Below are positions 28,772 to 39,606 of a DNA stretch of 64,000 nt, piece after piece. The position numbers were made by a program, and so were the translations under genes. The DNA is from Nitrosomonas sp. Its GTDB lineage: Bacteria; Pseudomonadota; Gammaproteobacteria; Burkholderiales; Nitrosomonadaceae. Positions within the stretch are counted from its first letter, which is position 1. Each line of letters begins with the position of its first letter. The notes beneath the pieces are model-generated. The model was not told where the DNA came from and made no database searches. It saw only the letters and a list, made by a program, of their open reading frames with translations. The stretch is taken from NCBI RefSeq assembly GCF_020852615.1, contig NZ_JADZAJ010000009.1:1-64000 (forward strand), in the 5' to 3' direction.

Positions 28772-29215
28772 ATGATGAAAACAACAAAGGCAATATTTGC
28801 GGGTTTTGCAGTGGGATCACTGTTGCTGGCCGGAGTGGCTCAGGCAACAGAGCATGAGGCACACCATCATAATAAATCAGGTGAATTCCATGTGGTTATC
28901 AATGCTTATGACACCACTATCCCTGAACTTAATGTAGAGGGTGTAACTGTTAAGAACATTCGTGCTTTTAATGTGCTGAATGAACCGGAAGCACTGGTTG
29001 TTAAAAAAGGCCAGGCCGTAAAGATCGTCGTTGAGAATAAATCGCCCATCAGTGAAGGTTTTTCGATCGATGCTTTTGGTGTTCAGGAAGTCATTAAAAA
29101 AGGCGAAACCAAAACCATCAGCTTCACAGCTGATAAAGTCGGTGCTTTTACTATCTGGTGCCAGCTTCATCCTATGAATATTCACTTGCCAGGTTCCCTT
29201 AACGTTATCGAATAA
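28772..29215 (+). CDS. Nitrosocyanin (red copper protein of ammonia oxidisers)
   Basis: A 147-residue exported cupredoxin. The signal peptide runs to about residue 25 (VAQA). The core [18 protein letters not shown] is the hallmark of nitrosocyanin. The copper ligands are Glu95 ([10 protein letters not shown]), Cys130, His133 and His138 ([10 protein letters not shown]); their spacing of 35, 3 and 5 residues equals that of the Nitrosomonas europaea protein (Glu60, Cys95, His98, His103). The protein is a soluble periplasmic trimer whose physiological reaction is still debated. Between the signal peptide and the core is a His-rich stretch, EHEAHHH. Two ATGs stand in tandem; either may start. A strong terminator follows. 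Confidence 0.97.
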   Translation: MMKTTKAIFAGFAVGSLLLAGVAQATEHEAHHHNKSGEFHVVINAYDTTIPELNVEGVTVKNIRAFNVLNEPEALVVKKGQAVKIVVENKSPISEGFSIDAFGVQEVIKKGETKTISFTADKVGAFTIWCQLHPMNIHLPGSLNVIE

Positions 29216-29240
29216 CGTCTGGGATTGAAACGGTAATGAT

Positions 29241-29271
29241 TCAGGCCGGATTCAGTCCGGCCTGATTGTTT
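29241..29271 (+). terminator. Rho-independent terminator of the nitrosocyanin gene
   Basis: A perfect 10-bp stem, TCAGGCCGGA / TCCGGCCTGA (29241-29250 with 29256-29265), closes a five-base loop and is followed by TTGTTT. It lies 25 bases after the stop codon. Confidence 0.92.
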
Positions 29272-29414
29272 GTGGAATGTGAAAATATCACTCAAGTTAC
29301 CCAAGGTTACTTAAGCTGCCCCGGGCTGTTCCTTTCTTCTGCCGGTGTGGCAGATCGCGCCTTGCGTGCGGTTCTTTAAGCCGCTGTTTGATAAATCACA
29401 AATAGGTTTTTTGT

Positions 29415-29420
29415 TAGAAT
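29415..29420 (+). promoter_or_regulatory. Possible extended -10 promoter of ndk
   Basis: TAGAAT preceded by TGT forms an extended -10 element, 38 bases upstream of the ndk start. There is no good -35 at normal spacing, which is tolerated by extended -10 promoters. Confidence 0.4.
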
Positions 29421-29458
29421 GCCGGTCTGTGATGAACTATTTTTTTATGAGGTATCTG

Positions 29459-29884
29459 ATGGCAGTTGAAAGGACTTTGTCCATTATCAAGCCCGATGCA
29501 GTAGCAAAGAATGTTATCGGACAAATTTATGCAAGATTTGAAGCTGCTGGATTGAAAATTGTTGCTGCCCGCATGGCGCATTTGTCGAGAGTCGAAGCAG
29601 AGAACTTTTATGCCATTCACAGAGAAAGACCTTTTTTCAAGGATTTGGTCGATTTCATGATTTCCGGTCCGGTGATCATCCAGGTGCTGGAAGGCGAAAA
29701 TGCGATTTCCAAAAATCGTGAGTTAATGGGGGCTACCGATCCAAAGAAAGCGGATAAGGGTACGATTCGTGCGGATTTTGCAGACAGTATTGATGCCAAC
29801 GCGGTGCATGGTTCTGATGCACCTGAGACGGCTGCAGTCGAGATTGCCTGTTTCTTTCCATCCCTGGAAATATATTCACGCTGA
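29459..29884 (+). CDS. ndk: Nucleoside diphosphate kinase
   Basis: Ndk equilibrates nucleoside di- and triphosphates through a phosphohistidine. The 141-residue protein starts [15 protein letters not shown] and has the active-site segment [16 protein letters not shown] with the phosphorylated His near residue 117. Length is typical of the tetrameric bacterial enzyme. I use ATG 29459, preceded by GAGG; the frame is open further upstream to 29345 but the extra 38 codons match nothing. The gene lies upstream of rlmN. Confidence 0.97.
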   Translation: MAVERTLSIIKPDAVAKNVIGQIYARFEAAGLKIVAARMAHLSRVEAENFYAIHRERPFFKDLVDFMISGPVIIQVLEGENAISKNRELMGATDPKKADKGTIRADFADSIDANAVHGSDAPETAAVEIACFFPSLEIYSR

Positions 29885-29921
29885 GCACGCATAATTTTGC
29901 TGAACTGGGAAGCCGGGCACA

Positions 29922-31061
29922 ATGATTAACCTGCTTGATTTTAATAAAACGGAGCTTGTTCGTTTTTGCGGGGAAATGGGCGAAAAGCCTTTTCGTGCAC
30001 AGCAGTTGCTGCGCTGGATACACCAGTTCGGCAAGACAGAATTTACGGAGATGAGCGATCTGGCGAAAGTGTTTCGTCAGAAACTGACGGAGTGTGCTGT
30101 TGTTCAGCCCCCCGAAATTGTAAGTGACTATACTGCAGAAGATGGTACCCGTAAGTGGCTGATATCAGCGGGTTCCGGTAATGCTGTAGAGATGGTTTTT
30201 ATTCCGGAGCCCGGTCGGGGTACGTTGTGTGTTTCCAGCCAGGTGGGCTGTGCGCTGGCCTGCAGCTTCTGCTCTACCGGGCGACAGGGATTTAACCGCA
30301 ATTTGAGCGTTGCGGAAATTATCGGCCAGGTGTGGCTGGCTAACCGGTTGCTCGAAGCAGATAATCAGGACCGGTTGTTGCCGGATACAGCACAGACTCA
30401 AGCCGGTAAACAGGAAGCAAGGCGGCCGGTTACCAATGTTGTTATGATGGGAATGGGTGAGCCGCTGGCTAATTTTGAGCATCTGGTCATGGCGCTCGAT
30501 CTGATGCTGAGTGATGATGCCTATGGTTTATCACGCCGCCGGGTAACAGTAAGTACATCCGGGCTGGTTCCCGCCCTGGATCGTTTGCGTGAGCGTTGCC
30601 CGGTAGCACTTGCGGTTTCATTGCATGCACCCAATGATGCTCTGCGTGATGTGCTGGTGCCGATCAATAAAAAATATCCAATCAGGGAATTGCTGGCTGC
30701 CTGTGAGCGTTACCTGCCCGCAGCCCCAAGGGATTTTATTACATTCGAATATGTTATGCTGAAAAGCGTAAATGACAGCGTGGTGTTGGCGCAAGAGCTG
30801 GTGCAGGTTGTTAAAAATGTGCCTTGCAAGCTTAATCTGATTCCGTTTAATGGCTTTCCCGGCTCTGGTTATGAGCGGTCGGATACGCAGGCTATCCATA
30901 ATTTCCGTGATGTACTGATGCAGGCTGGTATTGTTACGACGATACGCAGAACTCGCGGAGATGATATCGCTGCTGCTTGCGGTCAACTGGCCGGACAGGT
31001 GCGCGATAAAACGCGTCGGACGAGTGCATACGGGACAAACCAGACAGCAATGGTGAAATAA
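29922..31061 (+). CDS. rlmN: Dual-specificity 23S rRNA A2503 / tRNA A37 methyltransferase RlmN
   Basis: A 379-residue radical SAM methyltransferase that methylates C2 of adenosine in 23S rRNA and tRNA. The iron-sulfur CxxxCxxC is Cys110, Cys114 and Cys117 ([15 protein letters not shown]). [11 protein letters not shown] and [13 protein letters not shown] are the expected SAM-binding parts, and a C-terminal Cys near AAACGQL (about 346) is in the position of the methyl-carrying residue. A Gln/Lys-rich insert near residues 149-170 is slightly longer than usual. It heads the conserved rlmN-pilW-rodZ-ispG-hisS series. Confidence 0.97.
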   Translation: MINLLDFNKTELVRFCGEMGEKPFRAQQLLRWIHQFGKTEFTEMSDLAKVFRQKLTECAVVQPPEIVSDYTAEDGTRKWLISAGSGNAVEMVFIPEPGRGTLCVSSQVGCALACSFCSTGRQGFNRNLSVAEIIGQVWLANRLLEADNQDRLLPDTAQTQAGKQEARRPVTNVVMMGMGEPLANFEHLVMALDLMLSDDAYGLSRRRVTVSTSGLVPALDRLRERCPVALAVSLHAPNDALRDVLVPINKKYPIRELLAACERYLPAAPRDFITFEYVMLKSVNDSVVLAQELVQVVKNVPCKLNLIPFNGFPGSGYERSDTQAIHNFRDVLMQAGIVTTIRRTRGDDIAAACGQLAGQVRDKTRRTSAYGTNQTAMVK

Positions 31062-31115
31062 CCGGGTTTTTATGAACTCAGTATTGGCAGGCTATTTAAG
31101 CAATTGCAGGCAAAA

Positions 31116-31907
31116 ATGAACAGGCTGATTAGAATTGGAGTTCTTGGAGTTCTGGTATGGCTGACAGGTTGCGGTATTACACCTGCACAGGAAAAACCGA
31201 CGCCCGAAGAATTGAAACAGCGTGCGTTGCAAAGTGCAAAAATTCATACTGAGCTTGCCGGCCAGTACTATCATCGTGGCCAATACCGGGTGGCAATAGA
31301 AGAGGCGGAAATTGCGCTGAAGAAAAAATCCGATTATGCCCCGGCTTACAATATGCTGGGATTGGTTTATATGGATTTGCTGGAGGATGACCGCGCAGAA
31401 TGGAATTTTGAGCGCGGGCTTGGAATAGCGCCGAATGATCCCGACATACGTAACAATTTTGGCTGGTTTTTATGTCAGCGAAAACCTGAGCGGATGGAGC
31501 AGGCAATCGGCCATTTTATGGCAGCGATACGTGATCCGCTGTATGAAACCCCGGAGAGAACTTATACCAATGCCGGGTTGTGTGTGCTGAAACAAAAAAA
31601 TTTCGAGCAGGCACACAGCTATTTTCAGGAGGCGCTGATAATCCGTCCTGGTTACCCTTTGGCGCAGCTTGGTCTGGTAGAGCTTGATTTCAGCCGTGGC
31701 GAGGTGAAGAAAGCCTGGTCTGCAATCAACCAGTATTTGCAGATGAATCCTCCCGCCCCTGCCAGCCTGTGGCTGGCCGTCCGTATTGCACGAGCCAATG
31801 GAGATGCCAATGCAGAAACCAATTACGCTTTTCAACTGCAAAAGCGTTTTCCTGATTCCAGGGAAGCCCGGGAATTGCGTGCGGGGAAGTTGAGCCATGA
31901 AAAATGA
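31116..31907 (+). CDS. pilW: Type IV pilus biogenesis/stability lipoprotein PilW (PilF)
   Basis: A 263-residue outer-membrane lipoprotein that helps assemble the PilQ secretin. The signal peptide ends in the lipobox LTGC (residues 16-19 or so), then five to six TPR repeats follow (for example YAPAYNMLGLVYMDL, PDIRNNFGWFLCQ and ERTYTNAGLCVLKQ). The start could be TTG 31104 but ATG 31116 gives a normal signal peptide. It overlaps the rodZ-like gene by eleven bases. Context matches pilW in other beta- and gammaproteobacteria. Confidence 0.93.
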   Translation: MNRLIRIGVLGVLVWLTGCGITPAQEKPTPEELKQRALQSAKIHTELAGQYYHRGQYRVAIEEAEIALKKKSDYAPAYNMLGLVYMDLLEDDRAEWNFERGLGIAPNDPDIRNNFGWFLCQRKPERMEQAIGHFMAAIRDPLYETPERTYTNAGLCVLKQKNFEQAHSYFQEALIIRPGYPLAQLGLVELDFSRGEVKKAWSAINQYLQMNPPAPASLWLAVRIARANGDANAETNYAFQLQKRFPDSREARELRAGKLSHEK

Positions 31908-32994
31908 TGAACTAGACGATAAAACAGACGAGCTGCGTACTGATCAGGAATCAGCGCCTGCTCATGAATCAGGAGCAGTCAGAGATATTTCTGAGCAAAT
32001 TGCCATACCTCAAGTGAAACATATTGATTCCGCAGATACGGCTGCGTCATTTCAGTCAGCTCCTGCCGAGAATTCAGCCGGAGCAGAAAAGGTGAATACT
32101 GCTGCTCCTGTATCCGGTTTTGGCCAGCTGCTGCATGATGAAAGGATCAGATGTGGCATGAGTATTAGCGAGGTGGCACGTCATTTGCGCTTGTCTGAAC
32201 AGCAGGTGGAAGCGATCGAGGCTCAGGATTTTTCCAGATTGCCTGCTGCTGTATTTCTGCGTGGATACATACGCAATTACGCTAACCTGCTGCGGCTTGG
32301 AGAAGTTCCCCTGTTAATGGAGGCTGTGCCTCAGGCAAGGCCGGTGGATACCGTTTTTACCGGCAAAAGGAATTCGCAGCGTTTCAAGGCGATAGAACCC
32401 GCTTACCGTTCAGATCGTGGCGGCCGTGCCGGGTGGTTGTATGTAGTGGTGATACTGGCTGCATTTGCTGCTTATGCTATTTATCGTGAAGAAATACCGG
32501 AGCATCTGGTTTCTTTTTCACCAGAAAATACTGATCAGGTTATACCGCTGAATTCTGGTGAAGGCAGTGATCAGGTGGCGATAGATCTGGCACTGCCGCT
32601 GTCTTCGCCTTCTGCTGAATTACCCCTGACGCCTCCTGCACTGGTGACGCCCGCGCCATCCGGTGCCAGTTTGCCATCGGTTGCAGCCACGTTGCCCGAG
32701 ATACCAGCTCCTTTGCCGGCTGCAGATGCGCCCGGGGCTGCAAATGATGGAAAGAAATCGTTACACCTTTCTTTTTCCCGGGAATCATGGGTCAAAATCA
32801 AGGATAGCAGTGGCAGGGTTATCCTCGAAAAAACTCATGCGCGCGGGACTGAGCAGACGATAGAAGCCAGGCCTCCTCTGTATCTGGTCATTGGCAATGC
32901 AGCCGGAGTTAGCCTTGTTTACAACGGGCGCAAGGTCGATCTTGCACCCTATACTCGCGGCAATGACGATGTCGCACGCTTTTCGCTTGAATAA
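31897..32994 (+). CDS. rodZ: RodZ-like membrane protein with cytoplasmic helix-turn-helix
   Basis: A 365-residue bitopic protein of the RodZ family, which links the MreB cytoskeleton to the wall-elongation machinery. An acidic N-terminal tail of ~70 residues precedes the helix-turn-helix [20 protein letters not shown] (about 74-93) ending [13 protein letters not shown]. One membrane helix, [18 protein letters not shown], lies at about 182-199. A Pro/Ala-rich periplasmic linker and the C-terminal RodZ beta domain ([15 protein letters not shown]) follow. The N-terminal acidic extension is longer than usual. Confidence 0.9.
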   Translation: MKNDELDDKTDELRTDQESAPAHESGAVRDISEQIAIPQVKHIDSADTAASFQSAPAENSAGAEKVNTAAPVSGFGQLLHDERIRCGMSISEVARHLRLSEQQVEAIEAQDFSRLPAAVFLRGYIRNYANLLRLGEVPLLMEAVPQARPVDTVFTGKRNSQRFKAIEPAYRSDRGGRAGWLYVVVILAAFAAYAIYREEIPEHLVSFSPENTDQVIPLNSGEGSDQVAIDLALPLSSPSAELPLTPPALVTPAPSGASLPSVAATLPEIPAPLPAADAPGAANDGKKSLHLSFSRESWVKIKDSSGRVILEKTHARGTEQTIEARPPLYLVIGNAAGVSLVYNGRKVDLAPYTRGNDDVARFSLE

Positions 32995-33023
32995 TCTGTA
33001 TAAATTTATCCGGGTTTTACATC

Positions 33024-34268
33024 ATGTCCTCTAATAACGTACCTGCTCTACGCCGGAAATGTGTGGGTGTCAAAGTCGGTTCAGTAATGATTGGTGGCGG
33101 TGCACCGATTGTTGTGCAGTCAATGACCAATACCGATACCGCTGACGAGCTGGCGACTGCCAGTCAGGTTGCCCAGCTGGCGCGTGCAGGCTCCGAGCTG
33201 GTCAGAATCACCGTTAATTCCATGGAGGCGGCAGCGGCTGTTCCCGGGATTCGTGCCCGGCTGGATGATATGGGCTGCCATGTCCCACTGATTGGTGATT
33301 TTCATTTCAATGGACATAAGCTGCTGACAGCTTATCCTGACTGTGCAAGAGCACTGGCAAAGTACCGCATCAATCCTGGAAATGTTGGCCATGGCCGCAA
33401 GCGTGATGAGCAGTTTTCCACACTGATAGAAACTGCCTGCAAATATGATAAACCGGTGCGTATCGGGGTTAACTGGGGCAGCCTGGATCCTGAAATGCTG
33501 GCGCGGATTATGGATGAAAATGCACGTTCGCCTGATCCGCTGGGGGCTTCACAAGTCATGCATAAGGCACTTATCACCTCCGCGCTGGAAAGCGCTGCTA
33601 AAGCTGAGGAGCTGGGACTGGCCCGTAACCATATCGTACTGTCGTGCAAAGTTAGTGGTGTGCAGGATCTGATTGCTGTCTATGGTGCGCTGGCAGAGCA
33701 ATGCGACTATGCCCTGCATCTGGGACTGACTGAGGCCGGTATGGGGTCAAAAGGGATTGTTGCCTCGACAGCGGCACTCGCTGTACTGCTGTTCAAAGGG
33801 ATTGGCGATACGATCCGTGTTTCCCTGACACCGGAACCGGGAGGAGATCGTGCTCGTGAAGTCATCGTGGCACAGGAAATCCTGCAGACAATGGGGTTGC
33901 GTGCATTTGTCCCGCTGGTGGCTGCCTGTCCGGGTTGCGGGCGCACAACCAGCACCTATTTTCAGGAACTGGCAGAAAGTATCCAGATCTATGTGCGTGA
34001 ACAGATGCTTATCTGGCGCGAGCAATATGAGGGGGTCGAGAATATGTCGCTCGCAGTCATGGGCTGTGTGGTTAACGGGCCGGGTGAAAGTAAACATGCG
34101 GATATCGGCATCAGTTTGCCGGGATCAGGAGAAACACCGGTAGCACCGGTTTTTGTTGATGGCCAGAAGACGGTTACTTTGAAAGGCGACAATATTGCCG
34201 GGGAATTCCGCGCGATTGTCGATGAATACGTGCGAACCAAATACAGGAAGAAAGCAGTCAATGCCTGA
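33024..34268 (+). CDS. ispG: 4-hydroxy-3-methylbut-2-en-1-yl diphosphate synthase (flavodoxin)
   Basis: IspG makes HMBPP from MEcPP in the non-mevalonate isoprenoid route, which also feeds hopanoids. The 414-residue protein has the TIM-barrel start [19 protein letters not shown] and the [4Fe-4S] cysteines Cys302, Cys305 (CPGCGRTTS) and Cys348 (CVVNGPGES). Its stop overlaps the hisS start by eight bases, so translation is coupled. Confidence 0.97.
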   Translation: MSSNNVPALRRKCVGVKVGSVMIGGGAPIVVQSMTNTDTADELATASQVAQLARAGSELVRITVNSMEAAAAVPGIRARLDDMGCHVPLIGDFHFNGHKLLTAYPDCARALAKYRINPGNVGHGRKRDEQFSTLIETACKYDKPVRIGVNWGSLDPEMLARIMDENARSPDPLGASQVMHKALITSALESAAKAEELGLARNHIVLSCKVSGVQDLIAVYGALAEQCDYALHLGLTEAGMGSKGIVASTAALAVLLFKGIGDTIRVSLTPEPGGDRAREVIVAQEILQTMGLRAFVPLVAACPGCGRTTSTYFQELAESIQIYVREQMLIWREQYEGVENMSLAVMGCVVNGPGESKHADIGISLPGSGETPVAPVFVDGQKTVTLKGDNIAGEFRAIVDEYVRTKYRKKAVNA

Positions 34269-35523
34269 ATCAATCAGGGCCGTCCGCGGGATGAATGACA
34301 TCCTGCCGGATGAAAGCGGTTTATGGGAGTTTTTCGAAGACACGATTCGCACATGGCTGACTGCCTACGGTTACCGCAATTTGCGCACTCCTGTCGTCGA
34401 GCAGACTGACCTGTTCGTACGCTCGATCGGAGAAGTAACGGATATTGTCGAAAAAGAGATGTACTCGTTTGTTGATCATCTCAATGGCGAAAACCTGACT
34501 CTGCGCCCGGAAGGGACCGCCTCCTGTGTGCGTGCGGCGATTGAACACAACCTGTTGTATTCAGGCCCTCAACGCTTGTACTACAGCGGCCCGATGTTTC
34601 GGCATGAACGTCCGCAAAAGGGGCGTTATCGCCAGTTTCATCAGGTTGGTGTGGAAGCATTGGGATTTGCCGGCCCGGATATTGATGCTGAGCTTATCAT
34701 CATGTGTGCGCGATTGTGGCGTTTGCTGGGTATTTCTGATGTCCGGCTGGAAATCAGCACACTTGGCAGCACCGAATCCCGTTTGGTTTACCGTGCTCGT
34801 CTGATCAGCTACCTGGAAAAATTCCATGATGATCTTGATAAGGATGCGCGCCGGCGATTAAAAACCAACCCGCTGCGTATTCTTGACAGTAAAAATCCGG
34901 CCTTGCGGGAAATACTGGCAGGTGCACCTCGTCTGCTTGATGATCTTGATGAAGATTCACTGGCACATTTTGAGGCATTGCAGCGGATTTTGCGTAACCA
35001 GGGTATCAGCTTCGAGATCAATAACCGGCTGGTTAGAGGGCTGGATTACTATAACCGTACGGTATTTGAATGGGTAACCGATAAACTGGGTGCACAGGGA
35101 ACTGTTTGTGCCGGCGGCCGCTATGACGGCCTGATTGCACAGATTGGCGGCAAGCCGGCGCCGGCATGTGGTTTTGCTATGGGTATCGAACGGATACTTT
35201 CGCTGATGAGTGGAAACAGCATGATCGCTGCACGTGCTGTTCCTGATGTGTATGTTGTACACCAGGGAGAGGCTGCTGCTGAATTTTCGTGGAAAGTAGC
35301 AGAATCACTGCGTGATAACGGCTTAAAAGTAGTGTTGCACAGTGGTGGTGGAAATTTTAAGGTACAGATGAAAAAGGCTGATGCCAGTGGCGCACGGTTT
35401 GCTGCCATTATCGGAGATGATGAAGCCGCAGCCAGGCAAATCACCATCAAATCATTACGTGAAGCAGCAGAGCAGGTCAGGGTTGATCTGGCTGGTGCTG
35501 CTGCACTTCTGGAAAACATTTAA
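34261..35523 (+). CDS. hisS: Histidyl-tRNA synthetase
   Basis: A 420-residue class II aminoacyl-tRNA synthetase. It shows [12 protein letters not shown] at the start, motif 2 [19 protein letters not shown] (near 110-128), the histidine-specific [13 protein letters not shown] (about 259-271) and motif 3 [10 protein letters not shown]. The C-terminal anticodon-binding domain begins near residue 325. ATG 34261 is the correct start; the frame extends into ispG up to 34195 but only as overlap. Confidence 0.97.
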   Translation: MPESIRAVRGMNDILPDESGLWEFFEDTIRTWLTAYGYRNLRTPVVEQTDLFVRSIGEVTDIVEKEMYSFVDHLNGENLTLRPEGTASCVRAAIEHNLLYSGPQRLYYSGPMFRHERPQKGRYRQFHQVGVEALGFAGPDIDAELIIMCARLWRLLGISDVRLEISTLGSTESRLVYRARLISYLEKFHDDLDKDARRRLKTNPLRILDSKNPALREILAGAPRLLDDLDEDSLAHFEALQRILRNQGISFEINNRLVRGLDYYNRTVFEWVTDKLGAQGTVCAGGRYDGLIAQIGGKPAPACGFAMGIERILSLMSGNSMIAARAVPDVYVVHQGEAAAEFSWKVAESLRDNGLKVVLHSGGGNFKVQMKKADASGARFAAIIGDDEAAARQITIKSLREAAEQVRVDLAGAAALLENI

Positions 35524-35544
35524 CCAAGGTGAAAAATCAGAGCC

Positions 35545-36189
35545 ATGTCAGCATATAACTATGAAGAACAGGAAAAAATAGACGGGTTAAAAGCCTGGTG
35601 GACTGCCAATGGCACTTCCGTATTACTTGCTTTTACTGTTTTTATAGCAGCAGTCGCAGGAAGCCGCTTGTGGAATCATTATCAGGGAGAACAGGCCCGG
35701 CAGGCAGCTGATCTGTATGCCGTTCTCCAGCAGCATATCGAAAAAGGAAGTGAGCTTGTCAAGATAACCGATGCGGCCCATTTGCTGACAGAAAGCTTTC
35801 CCAAAAGCGGTTATGCTCCCCGTGCGGCACTGATAGCGGCTCATGCTGCTGTTCAGGCAGGTAATAACCAGGTTGCCGGAGACAGGTTGCAATGGGTGAT
35901 TGACCATGCTGAAGAATCTGAAATAAAAGATCTCGCCCGGTTACGACTGGCGAGTGTGCTGGTTGATGAAAAAAAATATGATCAGGCACTGGCACTGCTG
36001 AATGCGCAGCATGCTGCTTCATTTACCGGGCTTTACTCGGATTTGCGCGGAGATGCACTGGCTGCTGCCGGTAAAACAGATGAAGCAGGAGCGGCTTACC
36101 GGAAGGCGCTGGAAAGCTTAAGTACACAGGGCGCTTACCGGAATGTCGTGCAAATGAAACTCGATGTGCTGAGAGAACCGCAGAAGTGA
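35545..36189 (+). CDS. YfgM-like TPR protein (SecYEG ancillary subunit)
   Basis: A 214-residue inner-membrane protein with the YfgM layout: a short cytoplasmic start (YNYEEQEKIDGLKAWW), one membrane helix at about 25-45 and a periplasmic TPR-like domain (DLRGDALAAAGKTDEAGAAYRKAL). YfgM associates with the Sec translocon and PpiD and passes substrates to periplasmic chaperones. Its place between hisS and bamB is conserved. The stop overlaps the bamB start (GTGA). Confidence 0.92.
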   Translation: MSAYNYEEQEKIDGLKAWWTANGTSVLLAFTVFIAAVAGSRLWNHYQGEQARQAADLYAVLQQHIEKGSELVKITDAAHLLTESFPKSGYAPRAALIAAHAAVQAGNNQVAGDRLQWVIDHAEESEIKDLARLRLASVLVDEKKYDQALALLNAQHAASFTGLYSDLRGDALAAAGKTDEAGAAYRKALESLSTQGAYRNVVQMKLDVLREPQK

Positions 36190-37415
36190 CCGGCAACATA
36201 GCGTTACTGACCTCTGATCTTATTTTTCATCCGTGTTACCGGATACTCCGTGTCTGTGTGCTCTCCCTGCTGATTTTTCTGGGAGGATGTGCAAATCTGA
36301 GTGAGTTGGGGGGAGGCCATTTCACTGACCTTTTCAGCAGCGATGAGGAAGAGGTGGAAGTCGATGAAGCCGAACTTGCCGAGCTGCAAACACTGGCTCC
36401 GATCAGGCCGCTGTGGCAGGCAAAACTGTCAGCGAGCAAAACCGCAGTATTTCTGCCGGTTTACGATAATGGCGCGTTATACGCTGCTGATGAAGATGGC
36501 CGGCTGGTTAAGCTCGACCCGGCGACGGGGCGTGAAATCTGGCGGGTGGAAACCCAGTCCCGGCTTTCCGGAGGAGTCGGTACCGGCGGAGGAATGGTGC
36601 TGCTTGGCACTTATGAGGGAGAAGTGCTGGCGTTCGACGAGGCAGGCCATTCTTTGTGGCAGTCTCAGGTGTCCGGCGAAATTCTGAGTCCACCGCAAAC
36701 CGATAACGGTATCGTGGTAGTGCGTACCGGTGACAGCAGGCTTTACGGCCTGAATGCAGCGGATGGAAAGCAGGTCTGGAGTTATCAGAATGTTACGCCA
36801 CCCCTTACTGTTCGCAGCTTTGTCGGTGTAACAATTACCCGGGGTGCTGTATTTGCCGGATTCCCCGGCGGCAAGCTGATTGCCCTTGACCTGTTCACGG
36901 GCAATACAGGTTGGGAAGCAACCGTTTCACAGCCGCATGGCGTGACTGAGCTGGAACGTATGACCGACATCAGCAGCTTGCCGATCGTTGATGAAAACCA
37001 GGTATGTGCTGTAGCTTATCGCGGCCGGGCTGCCTGTTTTGAAATTTCCAGCGGCAACCAGATCTGGGCCCGGGATGCATCGAGCAGTGCGGGTATGGTA
37101 ATAGACGGCAGCCATGTTTATATCAGCGAAGATCATGGAACTGTAGCCGCCTACGATAAAAGCAGTGGTGCTGCCGTCTGGAAACGGGGAAAACTGGGCA
37201 GCCGCAAACTTTCAGCTCTGATGATTGCCAGAGGTGCCCGTCTGGTAGTGGGAGATGACCAGGGCTATGTCATGCTGATCAGCCGTCAGGATGGTTTTCC
37301 TGCGGGTCGCGCACCCACTGATGGCAGTGCGATCGTATCCCGTGCTGAATATCTGCCGGATGGCTTCGTTGTACAAACACAAAAAGGCGGACTTTTCGCA
37401 TTTTCCCTGCAATAA
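36186..37415 (+). CDS. bamB: Outer-membrane protein assembly factor BamB
   Basis: BamB is the beta-propeller lipoprotein of the BAM complex. The 409-residue protein starts at GTG 36186, overlapping the yfgM stop. It has a signal peptide with the lipobox LGGCAN (near 32-37), then eight PQQ-like propeller repeats (for example LDPATGREIWRVE, LNAADGKQVWSYQ, YDKSSGAAVWKRG). An acidic linker (DEEEVEVDEAELAEL) separates the anchor from the propeller. Confidence 0.95.
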   Translation: MTGNIALLTSDLIFHPCYRILRVCVLSLLIFLGGCANLSELGGGHFTDLFSSDEEEVEVDEAELAELQTLAPIRPLWQAKLSASKTAVFLPVYDNGALYAADEDGRLVKLDPATGREIWRVETQSRLSGGVGTGGGMVLLGTYEGEVLAFDEAGHSLWQSQVSGEILSPPQTDNGIVVVRTGDSRLYGLNAADGKQVWSYQNVTPPLTVRSFVGVTITRGAVFAGFPGGKLIALDLFTGNTGWEATVSQPHGVTELERMTDISSLPIVDENQVCAVAYRGRAACFEISSGNQIWARDASSSAGMVIDGSHVYISEDHGTVAAYDKSSGAAVWKRGKLGSRKLSALMIARGARLVVGDDQGYVMLISRQDGFPAGRAPTDGSAIVSRAEYLPDGFVVQTQKGGLFAFSLQ

Positions 37416-37464
37416 CCCGAATTTCCTGTTTTCCGGGTGATGCATTTATTACAGTTCCCCTGCC

Positions 37465-38868
37465 ATGAAACCCACACTCGTACTGGTTGGACGTCCAAAC
37501 GTCGGAAAATCAACATTGTTCAACCGCCTTACCCGGACCCGTGATGCCATTGTGGCTGATATCCCCGGTCTTACGCGCGATCGGCATTACGGCCACGGCA
37601 GAATGGGACTCAAACCCTATCTGGTAGTAGATACAGGTGGTTTTGAGCCGGTAGTCAGGGAAGGCATTCTGCATGCCATGGCCAAGCAAACCCTGCAGGC
37701 CGTGGACGAAGCCGATATCGTCCTGTTTATTGTTGATGGCCGTCAGGGATTGGCTTCACAAGACAGAATCATCGCGGAGCAACTGCGCAAAACCGGCCGA
37801 AAACTGATTCTTGTCGTCAATAAAACCGAGGGGATGTCCTATTCGTCGGTAACGGCAGAATTTCATGAGCTGGGACTGGGCACGCCCTGTGCTGTTTCCG
37901 CCCTGCATGGAGAACATCTTGCGGAGCTGATTGATTTCGCACTGGAAGAATACCCTTATGAAGAGGAAACAGAAGCCCAATCGGGTGAGAAAAAATATCC
38001 TGTCATTGCCATTGCCGGCCGTCCCAATGTTGGTAAATCCACGCTGATTAACACCCTGCTGGGGGAAGAGCGCGTAATTGCATTCGATCAGCCGGGCACC
38101 ACACGGGACAGTATTTATGTTGATTTTGAATATGGGCAGCGCAGCTATACGCTGATTGATACAGCGGGGTTGCGTCGATCAGGCAAGGTTTGGGAAACGG
38201 TGGAGAAATTCTCGGTTGTGAAAACTCTGCAATCCATTGAAGCAGCTAACGTGGTTATTCTGGTGCTGGATGCACAAAATGAGATTTCCGATCAGGATGC
38301 CCATATTGCCGGGTTCATTCTGGAAACCGGCCGTGCACTGGTCGTTGCAGTCAATAAATGGGATGGTCTGGATGACTACCGGCGTGAAATCATTAAGCGC
38401 GAATTTGAACGCAAGCTCAGTTTTCTGAATTTTGCCAGTCTGCACTATATTTCCGCCCTGTACGGTAACGGCGTAAAAGGGCTAATGCCTTCAGTGGATC
38501 AGGCTTACGCTGCAGCCATGGCACATATTCCCACCCCCAAACTGACACGCGCTATGCTGGCCGCCGTTGCCAGGCAGCAGCCACCGCGCGGTGGAATGTC
38601 ACGACCCAAACTGCGTTATGCCCATCAGGGTGGAGAAAATCCCCCGCTGATCGTTATTCATGGTTCTATGCTGGAACATGTACCACAAACCTACCGTCGC
38701 TATCTTGAAAATACATTCAGGGAAGTATTCGGGTTAAAAGGCACCCCGTTACGAGTGGAATTCAGGGTGGGTCACAATCCGTACGCCGACAGGAAAACGC
38801 CGCTGACCGAGGAAGAAGCCCGGCGCGCGCATAATCGCCGCCGCCGCAATCGCAAGAAATATGGCTGA
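37465..38868 (+). CDS. der: Ribosome-assembly GTPase Der (EngA)
   Basis: Der has two tandem GTPase domains and is essential for 50S ribosome assembly. The 467-residue protein has G1 motifs GRPNVGKST at about 8-16 and again at about 184-192. The DTGG/DTAG, NKTE and NKWD motifs are present, as is a C-terminal KH-like domain ending in a basic tail ([16 protein letters not shown]). It closes the conserved gene series; hfq, often next, is not here. Confidence 0.97.
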   Translation: MKPTLVLVGRPNVGKSTLFNRLTRTRDAIVADIPGLTRDRHYGHGRMGLKPYLVVDTGGFEPVVREGILHAMAKQTLQAVDEADIVLFIVDGRQGLASQDRIIAEQLRKTGRKLILVVNKTEGMSYSSVTAEFHELGLGTPCAVSALHGEHLAELIDFALEEYPYEEETEAQSGEKKYPVIAIAGRPNVGKSTLINTLLGEERVIAFDQPGTTRDSIYVDFEYGQRSYTLIDTAGLRRSGKVWETVEKFSVVKTLQSIEAANVVILVLDAQNEISDQDAHIAGFILETGRALVVAVNKWDGLDDYRREIIKREFERKLSFLNFASLHYISALYGNGVKGLMPSVDQAYAAAMAHIPTPKLTRAMLAAVARQQPPRGGMSRPKLRYAHQGGENPPLIVIHGSMLEHVPQTYRRYLENTFREVFGLKGTPLRVEFRVGHNPYADRKTPLTEEEARRAHNRRRRNRKKYG

Positions 38869-38870
38869 TC

Positions 38871-39554
38871 ATGGGATTTACGCTTGAGAAGATTGTCCCG
38901 TGGGGGCGTTCGTTTGATGAATACATCAATATGTTTGCCCTTACCGGGAAAGATTTGAGCGTTCGCATTCTTAGCTGCGGAGACGGTCCCGCCGCATTCA
39001 ATGCCACCCTGACCAAACGCGGGGGGAGCGTTGTTTCAGTCGATCCGGTTTATGCTTTTGACGCAGCACAAATCCAGCACCGTATAGCCGAGACCTGTGA
39101 AATCGTAATGGCTCAGATGCATAAGAATAAAAACGACTACATTTGGGAGGATATCCCATCAGTCGAAGCGCTTGGAAAAATCCGTATATCTGCGATGGAA
39201 GATTTTCTTGCGGATTTCGCTAACGGGAAACGAGAGGGGCGTTACGTGACTGGTGAGCTGCCATTTTTACCTTTTGAGAACGGGCAGTTTGATATTGCCC
39301 TGTCCTCGCACTTTATGTTTTTGTACAGTGCACATTTGCCGGTTGAATTCCATATTCAGGCAATCCGGGAAATGTTGCGCGTCGCGCGTGAAGTCAGAAT
39401 TTTCCCGTTACTTACGCTTGACGGTGCGCTATCACCACATTTTCCGGCGGTGAACGAGTATTTCTCAACTCATGGTTTTAGTGTAAACAGCCTGCACGTA
39501 CGTTATGAGTTTCAGCGAGGCGGTAACCAGATGCTGGTAATCAGGTCCGCCTGA
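38871..39554 (+). CDS. Probable SAM-dependent methyltransferase
   Basis: A 227-residue class I methyltransferase-like protein. ILSCGDGPAAFNATLTKRGGSVVSVDPVY (split, about 33-61) is a SAM-binding motif I with the acidic residue after strand 2. LPFENGQFDIALSSHFMFLY is motif IV and ends with a catalytic-domain strand. The substrate cannot be inferred. It begins two bases after the der stop, so it is probably translated from the same transcript. Confidence 0.8.
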   Translation: MGFTLEKIVPWGRSFDEYINMFALTGKDLSVRILSCGDGPAAFNATLTKRGGSVVSVDPVYAFDAAQIQHRIAETCEIVMAQMHKNKNDYIWEDIPSVEALGKIRISAMEDFLADFANGKREGRYVTGELPFLPFENGQFDIALSSHFMFLYSAHLPVEFHIQAIREMLRVAREVRIFPLLTLDGALSPHFPAVNEYFSTHGFSVNSLHVRYEFQRGGNQMLVIRSA

Positions 39555-39606
39555 CTATACTGCACTGCGGCCGGAATCATTAACCACGGAGTTAGTGTGC
39601 CGCGTG

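Noticed and set aside
29345..29458. Longer start for nucleoside diphosphate kinase
   Set aside because: The extra 38 codons run through the promoter region and are not part of the family; ATG 29459 gives the standard protein.
34195..34260. Longer start for histidyl-tRNA synthetase inside ispG
   Set aside because: The frame is only an overlap; the family begins at ATG 34261.
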